A DNA stretch of 64,000 nucleotides, taken from assembly GCA_028583685.1 (NCBI GenBank), contig JAMXIF010001210.1, positions 14,114,230 through 14,178,229 on the forward strand, given 5' to 3'. This stretch comes from Petaurus breviceps papuanus (lineage: Eukaryota > Chordata > Mammalia > Diprotodontia > Petauridae). Below are positions 10,911-21,589 of the stretch, in pieces; position 1 is the first letter of the stretch, and each line of letters begins with the position of its first letter. Made by a program: the position numbers and the translations under genes. The notes under the pieces were generated by a model. The model was not told the origin of the DNA, ran no database searches, and saw nothing but the letters and a program-made list of their open reading frames with translations.

Positions 10911-12200
10911 AAAAAAATAGGTTGGAAAAATTAAAAAAAAGAATTTGACCAAAAAGGGCTACTACATTGGCAGGGAATATTAAGAGAAACTCAGAATAAG
11001 ACAATATTGCGAAAACAGATACCAAAACAAGTCTTAAAGGAAAAAGCCAATTGGATCCAATTGCAACAAAAATCCCAGGAAGAATTAAAGAAAGAAATAA
11101 AAGTGGTACAGGGAAAATTGGGAAAAGAAATGAAAGCAACATAAGAAAATTATAACAAGAAAATTTACAGTCTGGTAAAAGAGGCACAAAAATTCACTAA
11201 AGAAAAGAACTCTGTAAGAAGCAGAATTAGCCAAATGAGAAAAGGATACAAAACCTCATTGAAGAAATTAATTCCTGAAAAATTATAATTAGGCAAATGT
11301 AAGCTAAGGACTCTGTGAGACATCAAGAAACAATAAAAATAAAGTCTAATGGGGAGGCCAGGTAGCACAGAGAGTAAGAGCACCGGCTCCAGTGTTGAGA
11401 AGACCTGGAGATCGAATCCCGGGCTCAGACACTTAGCACCCACCCAGAAACACCTGGCCATGTAACCTTGAGCAAGTTACTTAACCCCAGTTGCTTAGGG
11501 GCGGCCAGGTGGCTCAGCAAGTAAGAGCACCGGCTCCAGTGTAGGGATGATCTGGATCAAATCTGGGCTCAGATACTCAGCACCACACCCAGAAATAACT
11601 GGCCGTGTAACCTTGAGCAAGTTACTTAACCCCGATTGCTTTAAAAATAATAATAATAATAAAGTCTAATGAATGAAAAAATAGAAGAAATATTTAATAT
11701 CTCATCAAAATATTAGTGACCTGGAAAACAGATTCAAGAGAGAAAATTTAAGAATTATTGGACTACCTGAAACTAATAATCAAAGAAAGAGCCTAGACAT
11801 CATATTTCAGAAATTATCAAGGAAAACTGCCCCAATACCTTAGATTCAAAGGGTAAAATAAAAATGGAAAGAATCTACCTATTATCTCCTGAAAGAGATC
11901 ACAAAATAGAAACTCCCAGGAATATTATAGTCAAATTCCACAGTTTCCAGGTCAAAGAGAAAATTCTTCAAATAGCTATAAAGAAAAAATTCAAATATTG
12001 TGGAGCCACAGTCCAGATCACATAAGACTTAACAGCTTCCACATTAAAGGAGTGTAGGGCTTGGAATTCTGGAGGGCAAAGGAGATAGGATTACAACCAA
12101 GAATCACCTACCCAATAAAACAGTGTAATCCTTCATGGGGGAAAAATTTGTATTTAATGAAATGAAGGATTTTCAAGAAATCCTGATGAAATGACCAGGG
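10911..12200 (+). pseudogene. Host L1 ORF1 remnant
   Basis: Resumes at the ORF1 start region ('ggttggaaaaattaaaa' corresponds to the ORF1 initiation area). It runs through Lys/Glu-rich coiled-coil sequence, is split by a dimeric SINE at 11352-11657, and continues with 'agaattattggactacctga' (RIIGLPE motif), 'ctcccaggaatattatagtc' (PRNIIVKF) and 'gaatcacctacccaataaaa' (RITYPIK). Several stops and indels break the frame. Confidence 0.85.
11352..11657 (+). mobile_element. Heterodimeric tRNA-derived SINE
   Basis: Same left/right monomer order as at 6921-7229: left 'cacccacccagaaacacctg...agttgcttag', right 'actcagcaccacacccagaa...ccccgattgcttt' with a TAA-rich tail. Flanking duplication around 'aataaagtctaatg' at about 11338-11351 and 11658-11671. 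Confidence 0.92.
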
Positions 12201-12399
12201 AGGAATAGAAAATCTGAGTTTCAAACAGAAGACTCAAGAGAAGCATAAAAAGGTAAACATGAAAAAGTAATCATAATGGATTCAATAAAATTAAACTGTA
12301 ACATTCCTATATTGGAAGATAATATACGTAATTCCTAAGAACTTTATCTTAAGCTAAAGGGCAGTTAAGGAGTTTACATACATGGGTGTGAGCTGATTA

Positions 12400-12765
12400 T
12401 GTTGGAATGATCCCCCCAAAAAAATGAAAAGGGGAGAAAGAGAGGTGCAATGAGAGAAGGAGAAAAGGAGAAGTAGAATGGGAAATTTTTTTTCTCACAT
12501 AAAAGAGGCATGCAAACAAGAGATTTTACAATGGAGGGGGAAATGAAGAGGTGTGACAGGTAATGCTTGAACTTCAATATCATTAGAATTGGTTCAACGA
12601 AGAAAGAATATTATATGTGTGTGTTTATACATACACAACACTTAGTTGTGTATAGAAATGTAACTTATACAATAAGGAAATAGGAGGGGAGGAGGATAAG
12701 AGAAATGGAGGGGGGAAGGTCATAAATGGAAAGGTAGATTAAGGGAAGCAGTGGTTAGAAGCAAA
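12400..12765 (+). other. L1 ORF1-ORF2 spacer
   Basis: Purine-rich non-coding spacer of the host L1 ('ggagaaagagaggtgcaatg', 'aggaggggaggaggataag'), between the ORF1 remnant and the endonuclease start. An AT/GT-rich patch lies at about 12612-12665. Confidence 0.65.
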
Positions 12766-12766
12766 A

Positions 12767-12997
12767 TTGACTTTTGAGGAGGAAAAGTTAAAAAGGGAGC
12801 GAAAAGAAGAAACAGAAGAAAATGGGATGGGGGGAAGTATACAGTTAGTAATCATAAGTGTGAATGTGAATTGGATGAGTTCACACACAAAATGGAAGCA
12901 GATAGTAGAATGGATTAGAAACCAGAATTCAACAATATGTTATTTACAAGAGGCATACTTGAAAAAGAAAGACAAAGGATGTCAACAGGCAGTTTTG
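12767..12997 (+). pseudogene. L1 ORF2 endonuclease N-terminal fragment
   Basis: Translation contains SIQLVIISVNVNWMSSHT then KWKQIVEWIRNQNSTICYLQEAYLKKKDK. This aligns with the start of the L1 AP-endonuclease-like domain (ISLNVNG..., ICCLQETH...). The catalytic Asn is retained in VNVN, while the usual QETH has become QEAY. The frame then leaves endonuclease homology and within ~40 bases joins distal ORF2 sequence, so RT and most of ORF2 are absent. Confidence 0.85.
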
Positions 12998-12999
12998 GG

Positions 13000-13895
13000 A
13001 AGATGAAATCAAAAAATCAAAAAGATGAAATCAAAACTACAAGTCTTATCAAAAAATGTTTTAAATCACTACTGACTTAAGAAAAGCCAATTAAAGCAAC
13101 TCTGAGGTACCACCTCACACACTAGGTAACAACAAATCTTGGAGAGGGTGCAAGGAAAAACAGGTATATTAATGAGCTTCTGGTGGAATTGGGAAAATAG
13201 TCCAACCATTTTAGAAAACAATTTGGAACTACACCAAAAACTACATATCCTTTGACCCAGCAATACCACTACTAGATCTGTATCCCAAAGAGATGAAAGG
13301 AAAAGAGAAAGGACCTATATGTACAAGACTATTTATAGCAGTTATTTTCATGATGGAAAAAAACTGAAAATTGAGGGGATGCTTATCAATTGGGGATTGG
13401 CTGAACAAGTTGTATCATACAGTTATGATAGAGTACTATTGGGCTATAAGAAATGTTGGGGGGGGGCGCGCGGTTTCAGGGGGAAAAAGCATGAAAAGAA
13501 GTAAAATAAAAAGAACTGGGAGATCATTGTGCACAGTATCAGCAATGTTGTAATGATGATCAACAGTGAAAGACTTGGTTATTCTGATCAATGCAATGAT
13601 TCAAGACAATTCCAAAAGACTCATGATGAAAAAATGCTTTTCACCTCCGTAGAGAGAACTGATTAACTCTGAGTGCAGATTGAAGTTTATTTCTCACTTT
13701 CTTTATTCTAGTTTTTTTGAAATATTGCTAATATGGAAGTATGTTTTGCATGATTTTGCATGTATCATTGACATTATATTGCTTGCCTTCTCAATGAGTG
13801 GGAAAGGGAGTAAGGAGAAAAAGGGAGAAAATTTGGAACTCTAAATTTTAAAAGAAAAGAATGCTAAAATAAATAATTTTAAGTTAAAATACTAT
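13000..13895 (+). other. L1 distal ORF2 and 3'UTR of the host L1
   Basis: Matches the same 3' module seen at 8700-9192 plus 10497-10905 and at 34170-35096: 'ctctgaggtaccacctcaca', 'ctgtatcccaaagagat', 'caattggggattggctgaac', 'tcaagacaattccaaaagac' and the 3'UTR with 'tgctaatatggaagtatgtt'. The G-run GCGCGC patch at 13457-13473 replaces normal L1 sequence and may be a base-calling fault. Confidence 0.85.
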
Positions 13896-13896
13896 C

Positions 13897-14988
13897 AATC
13901 ATAAAGGAAGAAAATATGTTTTCACCCTAGAACTCATGTCCCAGCAGCAAACTTTCAAGAAACTCAATGCTCTTTTTTTCTTCCCATTTCCCAGGATACT
14001 TACTAGTCATCAAACATGAATGTGATGAACTAAAGAACAGGCACTGTTGGGAAACAAAGAGGCTCAGCATATGTACAATTTCTAAATATGAAATTTATCC
14101 CCTTAAAGCACCACAGCTTCATTTCTTTTACCCATTTTGGAGGGAATTTTTTTTCTAAAATGCATCCACATTTTCTAAAATGTATCCCCCCAAAAAAAGA
14201 ATATACAGGGTATCCCAAAAGTCTTAACGTAGGTTTTTAAACTTTAATAAAACTTTGGTGACAGCCTTTAAAAAACATAATTTAGCCAATCCTTGATAGT
14301 TGGGGTTATCCATATATATGTCTATATATACACTTATATATCCATTATTATACTATTATTACATATCCATTATATCCACTAATATATTTCCTAGCACAGT
14401 TCTTTCAGTTCTCCAGTTTCTTCTGCCTCGAACCAATTGCTGCATTTCTCACTGTTGTCCTGGGGATGCTCTCCCTGCTCTTCTGGTCTTCTATGCTTGG
14501 TAAACCTGATAACCAAGCCTGGTAAGAACTGTGTAGTAAGAAATACAGGCCACTGAAGGAGTATCTGAGGAGCTGTCCTGTAAAAAAAGTGCATGAGCCT
14601 TACTACTTTTGCTTTCTAATAGATACTTCAGGGGGTAGAGAAGCCTTATATTTTGTGCTATATTTTAAGGTTCAGGGCAATGTTTCAGACAATTTTGCCT
14701 AAGTCTGGCCTCTGGAAAGGGAGAATTATTCTATATGGATTTAAAGAACAAACCCAAATCAATTCTCATTACCATATGCATAGAGAAAAGCAAAAATGGG
14801 AAATGGATTGGCTAAGATTATGGACCAAGGAATGACTAATCAGAAAACAGATTTATCAACATTTCTATTGCAGTTAACAGTGTGATTGCATAACATTATT
14901 TTATCACAACATTCTTCATTAATGCCAGTGTCTTTTGCACACAAAATTCAACAGACTACTGACAGAATATTATTATCCTTGATGCACT
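13897..14988. repeat. Unclassified ~1.1-kb repeat, copy B
   Basis: Direct-orientation partner of 3505-4590. It begins immediately after the host L1 tail and ends at 'attatccttgatgcac'. It has the same mariner-like block ('cagggtatcccaaaagtctt' at 14206) and the same opposed CCAAT motifs (about 14807-14843). No terminal inverted repeat or long open frame is shared by both copies. Confidence 0.8.
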
Positions 14989-15084
14989 TCAATTTGCACT
15001 CAGAGCTCATCAGTATAAGAAGCTTGGAATGAGGAGCCTCCTTTATCACTGCAGATCAGGATCTTCTCTTGTCTTGGAGAGTTG

Positions 15085-15215
15085 CCCGAGGTACTGAGAA
15101 GTATCTGTGACTAAGTCAAGACAACAGGACTAGTACATGTTTGAGGTGGAACTTGAACCCTGGTTCTGTGATTCTAAGGTTAGTTAGTTCTCTTACCCAT
15201 TATGCCATGCTATCT
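15085..15215 (-). repeat. MIR fragment, reverse
   Basis: 'gtggaacttgaaccctggtt', 'ctgtgattctaagg' and 'ttacccattatgccatgct' are the reverse-complement MIR body and head. Confidence 0.6.
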
Positions 15216-15364
15216 CTATAAACACTAGAACAAAATATAAAAATAACTTCAGTAGATATATTACTTTTATCCCCTCTAATAATGGAAGAAAAAAAACTTT
15301 AACTTTTGGCTAAAATTATATTCTTGGAGTATCTTGATCTAATAAAGAGTGAAAATTAATGTTA

Positions 15365-15840
15365 TGAAGTACTTTAAAGGCTTACAAAACGCATTATGCT
15401 TATTTATCATTTGATCCTCACAACACCCCTGTGAAGTAGGCACTACTATTTCAATTCAATCATTTTTTCAGTCATGTCTGACCCTCATGACCCCATTTAG
15501 GGTTTTCTTGGCAATGATACCGGAGTGGTCTGCCATTTTCTTCTCCTGTTCATTTTACAGATAAGAAACTGAGGCAAATAGAGTTAAGTCATTTGCTCAA
15601 GTTCACACAGCTAGTAAGTGTCTGAGGTCAGATTTGAACTCAGGAAGATGTATCTTCCTGATTCCAGGTTTGTCATTCTATCCACTGTGCCATCTAATGG
15701 CACTACTATTATTACCATTTTAAAGAAGAGGAAACTGAGGCTCTACTGGGTTAAGTGACATGCCAAAGTTCACACAACCAGCAGTCAGTGAATAAGGCGG
15801 GACTTTTATATAGCTGGCTACTGGTCTGGCCCTCCAGTCA
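15365..15840 (-). repeat. MIR, reverse, interrupted by a younger SINE
   Basis: 'cctcacaacacccctgtgaa' to 'gcactactatt' precedes the insertion; 'gcactactattattacca' to 'gttcacacaaccagcag' follows it. The interruption is the SINE at 15451-15698. Confidence 0.8.
15451..15698 (-). mobile_element. Marsupial CORE-SINE (long, MAR1-like), reverse
   Basis: Reverse SINE: 'gtcatgtctgaccctcatga', 'ttagggttttcttggcaa', 'cacacagctagtaagtgtct', 'ctatccactgtgccatcta'. A 12-bp duplication 'ggcactactatt' lies at 15439-15450 and 15699-15710, inside the MIR. Confidence 0.9.
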
Positions 15841-16312
15841 TTACTTCATTCTGGCTTTCAAATTTCAGTGACTTATGGGACCTCTGTCCTCCATAAAATT
15901 GATAAACAAAATTAACTTATTGATTATAATGGCCAACAAAAGTATGTTTGATTCTAGATTACTTTGCACACAAATGATTCTCTGTTGGATTTTTTTCCTT
16001 ATATGTTTAAAAAATGTATAGAGACAAGAGTTTTCACAATTTCACTCTAGTCTCTATTTCTTAAACCTCAATGTAACATATGATGAAATACTTTAACTAT
16101 AGGGAAAATTTAGAAAAGCACTAAAAGATAGTTATTTTAACACTGAATATAAAATGCTAGTTCTAAATGATTTGTCTGTCATCAAATCTTTAAAATGACA
16201 ACTTATTTTATTCCTATTCTAAGTCGAAATCCAATCTTGCCATTCAGTTGTTTTCTTTGACTAGACTTAATGTAGGATTCCAAAGGAAAATATTTCATTA
16301 TTATAAGCAAAA
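15841..16312. other. Intronic sequence, nothing recognised
   Basis: AT-rich, no repeat core or exon identified. Confidence 0.45.
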
Positions 16313-16320
16313 GTCTAGAC

Positions 16321-16543
16321 CAGTAGTATAAAATCCAAATAGAAATAAATCCACTAAATCATATGCAATGATTTCTGTAGAGGCTACATATTAACTTAGA
16401 AAACCACATGTTTATTATTGCTTTTTTATTTATGCATCAACATGTTAAAATCAGATAGAAACTATGCTCTAATCTGATTTAAGTCACAGTTGGGCATATC
16501 ATGGGCAGCATGAGTCCTCAAGGCAGTGTATTTGACACCTCTG
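16321..16543. mobile_element. Non-autonomous hAT-like DNA element
   Basis: Terminal inverted repeats: left 'cagtagtataaa', right 'tttgacacctctg' (reverse complement cagaggtgtcaaa). Flanked by an 8-bp duplication with one mismatch, 'gtctagac' at 16313-16320 and 'gtctagaa' at 16544-16551. The 8-bp duplication and CAG...CTG ends are hAT hallmarks. The 223-bp AT-rich interior has no transposase. Confidence 0.8.
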
Positions 16544-16814
16544 GTCTAGAAGTTCTCCACCATAACTGTCGTTCTTCATATGAACTCAAAAGTAAGTATA
16601 CTTTAGTGGGGGAACTGATATTCATCTTGCAATATGAAGCTAAGTTAGAAGATCATTGGATGAAGAAACTGGAGGACTGAAAGAACTCTGCTGGGAGATA
16701 TTCTATCATTTTAGAGTCTACAAAAACTCTTTGGAGAATTCACATGAAAAGAACGCTTATAAATAAGATATGTATATTGAGGATAGGCTTGAGTTGAGGA
16801 AGTAAAACTTTCTC

Positions 16815-16895
16815 TGTGATGATGATAGTGATGATGATGTTGATAGTGGTGAAAGTGAAGATGATGATGATGATGATGATAGTGATAATGATGAT
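16815..16895. repeat. (GAT)n microsatellite
   Basis: Imperfect gatgat/gatagt array. The opposite-strand Ile-rich frame is an artefact. Confidence 0.9.
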
Positions 16896-17150
16896 GATAT
16901 AGTTTCTATTTATATAGCTCTTTAAGATTTGCAAAGCATTTTAAAAATGTTATCTCACTCAATCCTCAAAACAACCCTGGAAAAGAGGTTCTATTATTAC
17001 CTGCAATTTACAGATGAGGAAACAGCCAAACAAAGGCAGATGAGTTACCCAGGGTCACACAGCTAGTAAATATCTAAGGTCAGATTTGAAATCAGATCTT
17101 CCTGACTCCATGCCCAGTGCTCTATCCACTACACCATCTGTTGTCTCTGA
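16896..17150 (-). repeat. MIR, reverse
   Basis: 'tttgcaaagcattttaaaaa', 'caatcctcaaaacaaccctg', 'gggtcacacagctagtaaat' and 'gctctatccactacaccatc'. Nearly complete; the GAT array sits at its tail. Confidence 0.85.
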
Positions 17151-17477
17151 TGCTACATCAAGAAAAGAGCTTTGAGATTATGTCAGAAAGGCACAGATTA
17201 AACGGGAACAAAACTAGGAAAAGGAGAAAGCTCTTCAGAGGAAAGAAACAAGTCCTTTAGAGCTTAGCTCATGGTGAGGGCATTATTGACCTTTTAAGGT
17301 ATTTAGGAAGTCATTTCTAGACAAATAAATTTGATCATTAAATTGTGAAAAGATTTAGGGTTGATCAGATGGGAATGAAAACAGCAAAAATGAGACTCTG
17401 ATGGGATGAGGGAAGAAGTTGTGCAAATTCTTTAAGCTAGTAAAACTTAGATTCTTATAGCAGGGGGAAAAACAACA

Positions 17478-17645
17478 CTAGACTGAGCAGTCAGACCTGA
17501 ATTCTAGTCTGGGTTCAGCCACTAAATATGACTTTGGCCAATTCGTATAACCTTTTAGGCCTCAGTTTCTTCATCTGTCAAATAAAAGGGTTAGCATCAG
17601 TGGTCATGAAGATTCTTTGTAACTCTAAAATCCTTTGATTCTGTT
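17478..17645 (+). repeat. MIR/THER1-type SINE, forward
   Basis: 'gacctgaattctagtctggg', 'aggcctcagtttcttcatct' and 'taactctaaaatcctttgat'. Confidence 0.75.
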
Positions 17646-17775
17646 AACAATTCACATGGAAGGACGGAATGGCATAATATGTGAACCCCTTGAAAACAGA
17701 TCAGGATTATGATCATCAATAAATATGCTATTTCTCAAACTAAGCACTCAGCCATTTGTAGGTTTTGAAGAGCAC

Positions 17776-18010
17776 TGAATGAGTAGGAAAGTCTAGATTT
17801 TGGTCCTAGCTCTTCCACTTAGCAGTCATATGACTGGGCAAATCACTTAATCTTTTGCAGCTCATTTTCTCCATATGTAAAACAGGGGTGAAACCACCTG
17901 TCATAATTACCTCTCAGGGTATGGAGGAGATCAAACAAGGTAATTTATGTGAGAGTACTTTGAAAATGGTAAAGTACTATACAAACATAAAAGTTTCATT
18001 ATTATTATCA
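17776..18010 (+). repeat. MIR, forward
   Basis: 'tcctagctcttccacttagc', 'gggcaaatcacttaatcttt', 'cattttctccatatgtaaaa', then the 'aaagtactatacaaacataa' tail with short ATT repeats. Confidence 0.75.
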
Positions 18011-19265
18011 TTAATCACATTTCTTTTTCAAATAATCAGCCATCAATGCAATCTTAACTGGGTTACTTTAACACACATTGCTGAAAGAACAGCTCCTTCT
18101 GTACTCCCTATACAGAACTATTTTAGGGTTTTATTAACTGATTCTTTACAGACCTGTACAACTCAGCAAAAAAAATGAGAACCTGCTAGGAGTCAATGCT
18201 GTAGGAAAATATTTTTTTTTCTTTCTGTGTCATATGAAGAAGCAATAGAAAATATTCTGAAAGTTAGTATTGCAGATGATAAAAATCAATGCATTTAAGT
18301 GGTCCCAAGTAAATCATTCACACATAGAAATATCATTTTACCATGTCATGCACGTGAGTAAGTTAAGGTAAACTCAGGGAAATGCAAACTTGAAATGCAT
18401 GCACTAATATAATAACTATAAGCAAATTAAGTGAGACTCAAAGTCCCTTTGAAAAATACAGATGAAAGAGTGAAAATTTGAGTACTTAATCTATTTCCAC
18501 CTAATTATACTCAGGAAATTCTGTATAACTCTAAAAGAAACTAGATTTCCATTCTTTAATAGCTACTGAAATCACTGTCTCATTTACACAATCAACTCTT
18601 TGTATTTGGTTTTCTAAATATATACTGCAAAATGTGAAAATATTTTGTAGGCACATGGGATTCTCATCTTGACTGGGTAGTCATAAAAATCAGTGCCTAG
18701 GGAAAACTGCAAGGCAACAAATCCTGCCTTGTAAATGAGGTTTTCAAAACCATTTTAATATAAGACTTCTTTACCAATTGGGCAATTTTCCTCAAATAGT
18801 CCCAAAACTCTGAGTCCAGTAGTCCAGTCTCACATACATGCATTGTTAAAATGCCCCCAAGCATTTGAATCAATAAAAGCCAAACCCTCTAAAGAGTCAG
18901 GAGGAAACCAAATCCCAGAGAAACTGTGACACAGAAAAGAAAAAAAAGAGAGAGAGAATATATTCTATTTATTCTATTCAAGGCCTTTCAGTGGAGCTAT
19001 TATTAGATGAATCTTAAAAGCAGACAATTTTTTGACCCTGAAATATGTTCTAACAAAAACTGTAAATGATCTGCAATGGCAAGTTCACTGAATATCAACT
19101 AAGTGTCAACACCAGAACAGGGAGCAAAACACGTGAGCAGCTTGGCAAAAAGGGAGAAAGTGGGGGTTGTAAAAGCTGGCATTGTAGGACTAAAGGAAAG
19201 TACTGTCATTGAAGGGTGCAACAGATACCCCAAATTTGGAAGTTAAGGAACTGGATTCAGAACAT
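18011..19265. other. Intronic sequence, nothing recognised
   Basis: Longest repeat-poor stretch in the left third. A GA-rich patch at 18937-18960. No exon with plausible splice sites and frame found. Confidence 0.45.
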
Positions 19266-19267
19266 TC

Positions 19268-19335
19268 CAGAGTTCATAGATTGGTAGGCGTTAGAATTGG
19301 AAGGGACCACACAGATCATCTTTTCCAAGAGGCAG
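19268..19335 (-). repeat. MIR/THER1 fragment, reverse
   Basis: 'tagaattggaagggaccaca' and 'agatcatcttttcca' are the reverse tail block of old mammalian CORE-SINEs. The following 19340-20100 is unrecognised intron. Confidence 0.5.
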
Positions 19336-20109
19336 AGGTCAGTCTAAGTTAAAGCCAGGTATCTGATAAAAAGCTTGGTTCATAAATTACACTAAACAGG
19401 GCCAATGTCATGCACCTTTGCATCCCCAAGGCCGTGCTCTTGTTGGATGCCCTGTAAGTGTTTATTGATGATGATGATCGTGAAAGTATAACCAGGCACT
19501 GGACACAAAGACCAGAATACAAGAAACAAAAGGCAGCAAAAAAAAAAGTGAGATCAGCAATTATACACAGAGTATAGAGGGCAGTCATGAGCTTAAGCCT
19601 CTGATACTAAGTTAACCTTCTGCCCTCAGCCTTTTAGATCCTTCCAGTTATGGTAAACATCAATCTTAGACATGGTCAACCAAGAAAAAGGTAGACAGGG
19701 ACTGTCTATAGGGTGAATGATGCACCAGTGAGGAGGCCTAATCTTGACATGAAGACCCTGTAATAATAGGGGTTCTTTATATTGTTTTTACTTTTGCTAA
19801 ATGGCTTCATAAATTAATTATATTTCTTCTATGTATTTTTTTCAGATGTGGCCATGCTCAATAAATCTCAACATATAAAACTGGAACACATACAAGGCTC
19901 TATCTCTTCTTCTTGTCCAGGCTCAGAATGAAGTTACTACTCATAGACCTGAACCCATTACTGATTGGGAATAACGCTCCCTTCCTTAGCCTGGTTTCCT
20001 GTATTGATGATGTAGGGAATTGTAGGTGCCAAATTTAGTGTGGACACTGACTGGTGTAGTGTACTGCAACTAAAAACTCCTGAACTCAAGCAAACTACCA
20101 GCTTCAACC

Positions 20110-20295
20110 TCCACGCCGTGTGTACCACCATCCCCTCCAGATCCTTCTTGTATTTACATATGTCTATGTCATATTTTTCCCCAGCAAAATCTAATTTCCT
20201 TAAAGGAAGACTGCCTTATTTTAGTATCTCCAGCACCTAGATGGTACCTTACACATAGTATATACTTATTAAATGTTTACTAATTTGAATTGAAG
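20110..20295 (+). repeat. L2 LINE 3' end
   Basis: 'aatttccttaaaggaagact', 'tatctccagcacctagatgg', 'cacatagtatatacttatta'. Classic L2 tail order. Confidence 0.75.
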
Positions 20296-20629
20296 TTCCA
20301 GTAGATCAAACTATTTCAACTACTCCCTCAAAGGCTGCAAACTGAAGGTGTTTTCTGTTACGGATTTTCAGCCAGTACATTAAGGTGAATGCTTGCCATA
20401 AGGGAATCATTGATCTTCTAAGGCAAAAATTTTATTCATTCTAACTATTGAAGTGACAGGGCTATTTTTGTTAAGCAGCCCTCTTAGAAGCAGATAATGG
20501 TGAAATCTTGCTTTTGAATTCTTTTCAACTTTACCAACCTCAGTATTTGAGTTCTAGGGATTCAATTTCCAAATTCACCAACCAGATATTCAAGATGAAA
20601 AGCCAACATTTCTAAATCCAGATCTCCAG

Positions 20630-20765
20630 GCTAGGCCAATCAATTAACAATCATCATGTGTAAATCACTATGCTAGACACTGGGATTTACAGAAGACCAT
20701 GAAACATGTTCCTTGTGCTCAATTCATGTACAATCTGTTTGGGGAGACACAATGGGGAGAAAAAG
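20630..20765 (-). repeat. L2 LINE 3' end, reverse
   Basis: 'actatgctagacactgggat' and 'gttccttgtgctcaattcat' to 'ggggagacacaatgg' are the reverse complement of the L2 tail. Confidence 0.65.
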
Positions 20766-20918
20766 ATCACTATACGACTTTCTGGGTCTTATAAGCAACA
20801 AGACAGTAGACTAGACATTTTCTCTGTTCCCACAACCTCTCAAAGCTCTCTAAAATAGAAATCGTGCGCCAAAGACAAATCAATTTCAGCTGTTCCCATG
20901 ATCTAGGACACCCAGAAT

Positions 20919-20920
<2 letters not shown>

Positions 20921-20957
<37 letters not shown>
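20921..20957. repeat. (CA)n microsatellite
   Basis: About 18 CA units, next to the apparent 5' end of the older L1. Confidence 0.95.
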
Positions 20958-20959
<2 letters not shown>

Positions 20960-21589
20960 AAAAAAATAGGATCTGATGCTCACTGAGCTCACTCTTCCAC
21001 CTCTTGTACTACCAGCAGTGAGGCTGCACTAGCAGACCCAGGGATACAACACAGGTTTGCATCAAAACTTACCCCTGAACCCCACTGCCCACTCCTTCTT
21101 TCCAGTGCTATAGAGACTCCAGCTCCAAGCTGAGGAATTTTGCTTGGCCTTCAACAACCACCTTGGCCATAGCCCTTAAGGAACAAAAACCTGCCAAGGG
21201 TTGCAACCTGACTAGTACTGCAAAGCTCTGAACTGCCAGTGACAGTAAGCTCTGAACTGTCAATTCCAGGCCAGAGAACTAAGGACCAGAAATAGGACAG
21301 GTTACTAAGTCAGGACACTGTATATATGGGGAGTTATGAAGTTCTCTACCAAGCCTGAGAGAAAGAATACACATCCAAGCAAGGCTATTTCTGAGCCCCC
21401 CAAAAAGCAGGTGAGGCAGAAAGCTAGACTGGTGAACCCAACGCAGTTTGGGAATTAACCTTTGTGGTAAGAAGTAGAGACACTTTGAGATCTAGCCACC
21501 AAGAAAATCACAGAAGGGAGGAAGTCAGGAGGTGAATGATAGGGAAAATAAGGGAGGAGTGAGAAGACTGAAAGTACCAAAGATTTCAG

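Larger units (their letters stand above)
6488..13895 (+). mobile_element. Host L1 with gutted ORF2, split by a nested L1
   Basis: Marsupial L1 in forward orientation. It starts with the 5'UTR signature 'ggggtagagccaagatgg' and runs through the 5'UTR to 7480. It is interrupted there by another L1 (7481-10910) and resumes at the same point: 'aaagaaataggctgga' at 7465-7480 recurs as 'aaaaaaataggttgga' at 10911-10926. It then has ORF1, the purine-rich ORF1-ORF2 spacer, the first ~50 codons of the ORF2 endonuclease, a jump at about 12990-13030 to the distal part of ORF2, and the 3'UTR ending in 'taaaatactatcaa'. It also carries two heterodimeric SINEs. The ORF1-plus-ORF2-remnant layout resembles HAL1 ('half-L1') elements. 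Coding frames are broken. Confidence 0.85.

Noticed and set aside
20921-20957. CRISPR-like or satellite array
   Set aside because: Simple dinucleotide repeat. No array of spaced direct repeats exists anywhere in the window.
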